Below are positions 59,919-64,000 of a DNA stretch of 64,000 nucleotides, piece after piece. A model generated the notes under the pieces. The model searched no databases and was not told the DNA's origin. It saw nothing but the letters and a program-made list of their open reading frames with translations. The first letter of the stretch is position 1; every line of letters begins with the position of its first letter. The DNA is from Methylibium petroleiphilum PM1 (lineage in GTDB: Bacteria > Pseudomonadota > Gammaproteobacteria > Burkholderiales > Burkholderiaceae_C): positions 2,108,001 to 2,172,000 of the forward strand of contig NC_008825.1 of NCBI RefSeq assembly GCF_000015725.1, read 5' to 3'. The position numbers were made by a program, and so were the translations under genes.

Positions 59919-60383
59919 CCACCGATTCTAGAAACCCGACACGAACACTGGCCCGACGAGGACGCCTGCGCGGCGCGCGCGTCCGCACTGGCCGCCCATG
60001 CGGCGCTGCGCGACGCCTTCGTCGAGCTGCAGGGACCGCTCGGCGCCGGCAAGACCACCTTCACACGCCACCTGCTGCGCGCGCTGGGCGTCACCGGCCG
60101 CGTGAAGAGCCCGAGCTATGCGGTGGTCGAACCGTACGAACTCGCCACCGGGCCTGCCTGGCACTTCGACTTCTACCGCTTCGGTGACGAGCGCGAGTGG
60201 GAGGACGCGGGCTTTCGCGACATCTTCGCGGGCCCGGGCCTCAAGCTCGTGGAGTGGGCGCAGAACGCCGGCGAGACCCTGCCCGTCCCCGACCTGCGCG
60301 TGGAACTTGCGCCGCTGGATGGCGACCAACGCGCCGTGACCCTGATGGCCTACACCGAGCGCGGCCGGGAGCTGCTGCGATGA
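59913..60383 (+). CDS. tsaE: tRNA threonylcarbamoyladenosine biosynthesis ATPase TsaE
   Basis: ATPase that works with TsaB and TsaD to make t6A37. The 156-residue protein has Walker A GPLGAGKTTFTRHL and Walker B WHFDFYRFGDEREWED. The 5' end overlaps queG by 6 bases (ATGCAT). An in-frame TTG at 59904 would add three residues. The stop overlaps amiC as ATGA, an arrangement common in proteobacteria (tsaE-amiB/C). Confidence 0.95.
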   Translation: MHPPILETRHEHWPDEDACAARASALAAHAALRDAFVELQGPLGAGKTTFTRHLLRALGVTGRVKSPSYAVVEPYELATGPAWHFDFYRFGDEREWEDAGFRDIFAGPGLKLVEWAQNAGETLPVPDLRVELAPLDGDQRAVTLMAYTERGRELLR

Positions 60384-61744
60384 AACCCTCCCGACGCCGA
60401 CTGCTGCAACGCGCCGGTTCGGTCGTGCTGCTGCTCGGCTCGCGCGAACTGGCCTTCGGCGCCAGCATCGTCGCGGTGCGCGTGTGGCCGGCAGCCGACT
60501 ACACCCGCGTGACCATCGAGTCCGACACCGCGCTCGCCGCGAAGCACTTCATGGCCGAGAACCCGCAGCGCGTGGTGATCGACGTCGAAGGCCTCGAACT
60601 CAGCCCCGAGCTGCGCGAGGTGGTCGGCAAGGTGAAGGCCGGCGATCCCTTCATCTCCGGTGTGCGCGTCGGCCAGAACCAGCCGCGCGTGGTGCGGCTG
60701 GTGATCGACCTGAAACAGCCCACCGCGCCGCAGGTCTTCACGCTCGATCCGGTGGCCGCCTACCGGCACCGGCTGGTGTTCGACCTCTACCCGACCGCCG
60801 AGCGCGACCCACTGCTCGCGCTGGTGCAGGAGAAGGTCTACGCCGACCGCGCCGCCGCCGAGCCCTCGGACCGCGCCGCCTCGGCGGTGAACGACGCACT
60901 GGGCGACTTCATCGGCCAGATGGGCGGGCACGGCAACAAGCCCGCCGCCAGCGCCACCGGGCCGCTGCCGGTGCCGCCGGTGGCCGGCAGCGAGCCGCCG
61001 TCAGCGGGTGCTGCGGCGGCCAAGCGCATCGCCGAACGGCTGGTGATCGTCGCGCTCGATCCCGGCCACGGCGGCGAGGACCCCGGCGCCATCGGCCCGA
61101 CCGGCCTGCGCGAGAAGGACGTGGTGCTGCAGGTGGCGCAGCGCCTGCGCGCCCGCATCAACGAGCAACCCAACATGCGCGCGATGATGACGCGCGACGC
61201 CGACTTCTTCGTGCCGCTCAACGAGCGCGTGCGCAAGGCGCGCCGGGTGCAGGCCGACCTGTTCATCTCCATCCACGCCGACGCCTTCATCAAGCCGCAT
61301 GCGCGCGGTGCCTCGGTGTTCGCGCTCAGCGAGCGCGGCGCCACCAGCGTGGAGGCGCGCTGGATGGCGCAGAAGGAGAACGCCGCCGACCTGGTGGGCG
61401 GCACCAACATCAAGAGCAAGGACGCCGCCGTCACGCGCGCCCTGCTCGACATGAGCACCAGCGTGCAGATCCGCGACAGCCTGCGACTCGGCAGCGAAGT
61501 GCTGGGCCGCATCGGACAGGTCGGCCGGCTGCACAAGCCGCGCGTCGAGCAGGCCGGCTTCGCGGTGCTGAAGGCGCCCGACGTGCCCTCCATCCTGGTG
61601 GAAACGGCCTTCATCTCCAACCCCGAGGAGGAGAAGCGCCTGCGCGACCCGGCCTACCAGACCCAGCTGGTGGAGGCGCTGCTGAGCGGCATCCTGCGCT
61701 ACTTCGCGAAGAACCCGCCGCTGGCGCGCAACCGCTCCATGTGA
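60380..61744 (+). CDS. amiC: N-acetylmuramoyl-L-alanine amidase (AmiC type)
   Basis: Cleaves the septal peptidoglycan side chain. The 454-residue precursor has a Tat-like signal (SRRRLLQRAGSVVLLLG), an AMIN domain (about 33-140) and an acidic linker. The Amidase_3 catalytic domain has zinc ligands in ALDPGHGGEDPGAIG (His, Glu) and SIHADAF (His), and the catalytic Glu in ILVETAFISNPEEE. Translationally coupled to tsaE. Daughter-cell separation is the expected role. Confidence 0.95.
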   Translation: MKPSRRRLLQRAGSVVLLLGSRELAFGASIVAVRVWPAADYTRVTIESDTALAAKHFMAENPQRVVIDVEGLELSPELREVVGKVKAGDPFISGVRVGQNQPRVVRLVIDLKQPTAPQVFTLDPVAAYRHRLVFDLYPTAERDPLLALVQEKVYADRAAAEPSDRAASAVNDALGDFIGQMGGHGNKPAASATGPLPVPPVAGSEPPSAGAAAAKRIAERLVIVALDPGHGGEDPGAIGPTGLREKDVVLQVAQRLRARINEQPNMRAMMTRDADFFVPLNERVRKARRVQADLFISIHADAFIKPHARGASVFALSERGATSVEARWMAQKENAADLVGGTNIKSKDAAVTRALLDMSTSVQIRDSLRLGSEVLGRIGQVGRLHKPRVEQAGFAVLKAPDVPSILVETAFISNPEEEKRLRDPAYQTQLVEALLSGILRYFAKNPPLARNRSM

Positions 61745-61832
61745 CGGACAGAACCGGCCTTGCACCGGTGTCGCGGTGTCGCCGCTGGCCTGCCTGGGAT
61801 GTGGGTGCTATCGAGGGCGTCGAGCCATTTCG

Positions 61833-62444
61833 TCACAACCACGGCAGCGGAAGCACACCCGCATGCAGGACGACGAACCCCGCGACATTCAGCAGCACAG
61901 TCAACCAAAATGCGGCCACGAAACTCGGCTTGGAGGACTTGTGCCGCAGGAACTGCTGCGCGACCAGGGATCCGGGCCAGCCGCAGGCGAGCCCGATGAG
62001 GAGCAGTGTTCCTTCGGACGTTCGCCAGCGCTTCTGGATGGCCGCTGACTTGTCCAGCGCGTATGCCATGAAGGCAACAAGACTGACGAACACGTAGATG
62101 GCCGCGACGACCGGCTTGACCGGCCAGTGACTCGCCACAACGTAGTAGATCGCGACGAATGCGGGAATAGCGAGTAGTCGGGGGAGCGTCCAGTCAGCCG
62201 GGGCTTCGGAGCGCAGCGGCTTGCGGGATCGACCACGCACCGGGTACTGCACCGAGCGCGCGCGCTTCTTTCCGTTGGGGCCGAGTTCTACCTCGAAAGT
62301 TACGGCCTGCCCGACGGTAGGTCGACCGGTTCCTGAAGGAAAGGCCTTGATGTGGACGAAGATATCCTGCCCACCATGAACCGGATCGATGAAGCCGAAA
62401 CCGCGCTCATCGTTCCAGGATTTGAGTTTGCCGTCGAGACGCAT
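61833..62444 (-). CDS. Cold-shock domain protein fused to a DUF1294 membrane domain
   Basis: The 203-residue protein begins with a cold-shock nucleic-acid-binding fold (about 1-65: KLKSWNDERGFGFIDPVHGG, DIFVHIKAFP) and a basic linker (GRSRKPLRS). About four membrane helices (about 88-200) follow, with the DUF1294 signature YALDKSAAIQKRWRTSEGTL and GWPGSLVAQQFLRHKSSKPS. Such fusions occur in many proteobacteria; function unknown. ATG 62444 was taken because the CSD begins immediately; the frame upstream overlaps the DedA region. Converges with amiC. Confidence 0.92.
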   Translation of the reverse strand: MRLDGKLKSWNDERGFGFIDPVHGGQDIFVHIKAFPSGTGRPTVGQAVTFEVELGPNGKKRARSVQYPVRGRSRKPLRSEAPADWTLPRLLAIPAFVAIYYVVASHWPVKPVVAAIYVFVSLVAFMAYALDKSAAIQKRWRTSEGTLLLIGLACGWPGSLVAQQFLRHKSSKPSFVAAFWLTVLLNVAGFVVLHAGVLPLPWL

Positions 62445-62488
62445 GCGAAGACAACAGACAGTGGCGGAACTCGCACCGAACTGAGCCG

Positions 62489-63145
62489 TCAGACGGCCTG
62501 CGCCTTGCCCTCGCCGCGGCTGGCGCGCCAGGCGCCGAACAGCGCCACCACGCCGGGGATGATGATCATGGCCCAGATGATCTTGCTGAGGTTCTGCTGC
62601 ACCCACGGGATGTTGCCGAACCAGTAGCCGGCGAGCACCAGGCCGCAGACCCACAGCACCGCCCCCAGCACGTTGTAGGCGGTGAACTTGCCGCGGCTCA
62701 TCGCGGCCACGCCGGCCACGAAGGGCGCGAAGGTGCGGATGAACGGCATGAAGCGCGCCAGCACGATGGTGATGCCGCCGTAGCGCTCGTAGAAGGCGTG
62801 GGCCTGGTCGAAGGCGCGCTTGTTGAAGAAGCGCGAACTCTCCCACTGGAACACCTTCGGTCCGAAATAGCGCCCGATCGAGTAGTTGGTCTGATCGCCC
62901 AGCACCGCGGCCACCAGCAGCAGCCCCATCGCCAGCGGCAGGCTCATCAGCCCGGCGCCGCACAGCGTGCCCACCACGAACAGCAGCGAGTCGCCGGGCA
63001 GGAAGGGCATCACCACCACGCCGGTCTCGACGAACACGATCAGGAACAGCAGCGCGTAGACCCAGGCGCCGTAGGCCTGCACGAAGGCCGCGAGGTGCAC
63101 GTCGACGCGCAGGATGAAGTCGATCAGGTAGGCAATGATTTCCAT
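62489..63145 (-). CDS. DedA family membrane protein
   Basis: The 218-residue protein has the DedA/VTT fold: FVETGVVVMPFLPGDSLLFV (with the conserved acidic residue), GDQTNYSIGRYFG and RFMPFIRTFAPFVAGVAAMS. DedA proteins are needed for membrane-potential homeostasis and undecaprenyl-phosphate recycling in other bacteria. Lies 44 bp from the CSD-DUF1294 gene and 41 bp from the antiporter. Confidence 0.93.
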   Translation of the reverse strand: MEIIAYLIDFILRVDVHLAAFVQAYGAWVYALLFLIVFVETGVVVMPFLPGDSLLFVVGTLCGAGLMSLPLAMGLLLVAAVLGDQTNYSIGRYFGPKVFQWESSRFFNKRAFDQAHAFYERYGGITIVLARFMPFIRTFAPFVAGVAAMSRGKFTAYNVLGAVLWVCGLVLAGYWFGNIPWVQQNLSKIIWAMIIIPGVVALFGAWRASRGEGKAQAV

Positions 63146-63186
63146 GGGACGCGATTATCCGGGGCGACCGTGACGGCGACGGCGGC

Positions 63187-64000
63187 TCACAGCCGCGCGC
63201 GGATGGCGCGGGTGATCTGCTCGGTCTGCTCGTCCAGCGCATCGACCACGAACTCGGCGCCGAAGTCGCGCAGCCAGGCGGCCTCGGCATCGTTCATCGC
63301 CGCGCCGACGATCTCCACGCGCGGGTTGAGCTGGCGCGCCGCGCGACAGACCTGCATCTTCTCCACCAGCGGCATGTCGGCCACCACCAGCATGTGCGCC
63401 TGGCCCAGTCCGGCGGCGGCCAGCACATCGGGGCGTCCGGGGTCGCCGTAGATCTGGGCCACGCCGGGCGGCAGGCCCTCCAGCGCCTCGATCGCCTCGT
63501 GTTGCACCACGCACAGCGGGATGCCGGCGGCGGCGCAGCGCTGCACCACGCGCCGACCGAGCGAGCGGTAGCCGGCCAGCACCACCGCGGCGCCCGGCGC
63601 GTCCGGCGCATAGGTGGAGGCGAGCGGCACCTCTTCCTCGGGCGCGCTGCCGTGCTCCTTCGGCAGCCAGCGCTCGACCAGGCGGAACAGCACCGGGTTG
63701 AGCGCGATCGAGACGATGGCCGCCACCACCAGCACGTCCAGCGCCTCCTTGGGGATCACACCCAGGCTCAACCCCAGGCTCGCCAGGATGAAGGAGAACT
63801 CGCCGATCTGCGCCAGCCCCACGCCCACCGTCGCGGCGGTGCGCCAGTCGGAGCGCAGCAGCAGCACGATCACCACCGCCACCAGCGGCTTGAGCAGCAG
63901 CACGACGCCCAGCGCGGTGAGCACCAGCGCGGGCTGCTGCACCACCAGGTTCGGGTTGAACAGCATGCCCACCGACACGAAGAACAGCGCGGTGAAGACG
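63187..64000 (-). CDS. CPA2-type monovalent cation:proton antiporter, partial (C-terminal part)
   Basis: The 3' end of a Kef/YbaL-like gene that runs off the right edge (frame open through 64000: VFTALFFVSVGMLF). The visible part includes the last membrane helices (ATVGVGLAQIGEFSFILASL) and a cytoplasmic TrkA-N-like Rossmann domain (VVLAGYRSLGRRVVQRCAAA). The nucleotide-binding glycine pattern is GYRSLG rather than the usual GYGRVG, so NAD+ binding may be altered. Ion specificity cannot be told. It ends 41 bp before the DedA gene. Confidence 0.9.
   Translation of the reverse strand, partial: VFTALFFVSVGMLFNPNLVVQQPALVLTALGVVLLLKPLVAVVIVLLLRSDWRTAATVGVGLAQIGEFSFILASLGLSLGVIPKEALDVLVVAAIVSIALNPVLFRLVERWLPKEHGSAPEEEVPLASTYAPDAPGAAVVLAGYRSLGRRVVQRCAAAGIPLCVVQHEAIEALEGLPPGVAQIYGDPGRPDVLAAAGLGQAHMLVVADMPLVEKMQVCRAARQLNPRVEIVGAAMNDAEAAWLRDFGAEFVVDALDEQTEQITRAIRARL

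Overview
The window is a GC-rich (roughly two-thirds G+C by eye) stretch of a betaproteobacterial chromosome, almost certainly order Burkholderiales. The gene orders rpsB-tsf-pyrH-frr-uppS-cdsA-dxr-rseP-bamA-skp-lpxD-fabZ, ndk-rlmN-pilW-rodZ-ispG-hisS-yfgM-bamB-der-hfq-hflX-hflK-hflC-DUF2065-hisZ-purA and odhA-odhB-lpdA-zapE are those of that order. Within it the Leptothrix/Rubrivivax/Methylibium-type lineages are my guess from protein style only; I cannot place the genus.

Layout. Positions 1-11362 (minus strand) hold the translation/envelope operon: ribosomal protein S2 and EF-Ts, UMP kinase, ribosome recycling factor, undecaprenyl-PP and CDP-diacylglycerol synthesis, Dxr, RseP, BamA, Skp, LpxD and the first codons of FabZ. 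Positions 11586-15881 (plus) hold an amidase, a DadA-like FAD dehydrogenase and the NAD(P)HX repair enzyme. Positions 15909-21730 (minus, with tRNA-Leu(CAG) on plus) hold RNase R, a phosphoribosyltransferase, PurA, HisZ and a DUF2065 protein. Positions 21766-34908 (minus) are the HflKC-HflX-Hfq-Der-BamB-YfgM-HisS-IspG-RodZ-PilW-RlmN-Ndk block. Positions 34989-39059 hold RluB, ScpB and RluD, with BamD divergent. Positions 39972-43122 hold a DinG-type helicase, a YdcH-like protein and a PP2C phosphatase. Positions 43186-50973 hold the 2-oxoglutarate dehydrogenase operon with a guanidinium-exporter-type SMR gene inserted in it, plus ZapE. Positions 51223-64000 hold Hsp33, a gamma-carbonic-anhydrase-like protein, a broken DUF455 gene, MarC, a PAP2 protein, XerD, a Bug receptor, an AEC transporter, QueG, TsaE, an AmiC-type amidase, a cold-shock/DUF1294 protein, DedA and a truncated CPA2 antiporter. 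Genes are tightly packed; many pairs overlap as ATGA. No stretch longer than 300 bases lacks a gene.

The accessory highlight is at 53086-53879. A 794-bp foreign insert splits a DUF455 (ferritin-like) gene. It is bounded by a 5-bp direct repeat (ATCAA) and by inverted 16-mers that match at 15 of 16 positions. Removing the insert and one repeat copy restores an uninterrupted 273-codon gene. Inside are a phage-like gene starting MCMGGG, a small membrane protein gene, and, reading inward from the right end, the first ~20 codons of a serine recombinase (YIRFSSEKQ...GDSL). I read this as a deleted remnant of a prophage or integrative element of the serine-integrase type. Its ends rebuild a 44-bp near-palindromic attP, and the DUF455 gene carries the attB.

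Limits: all calls are by reading and family knowledge; no searches were run. Start sites were chosen from family N-termini, ribosome-binding sites and overlaps.
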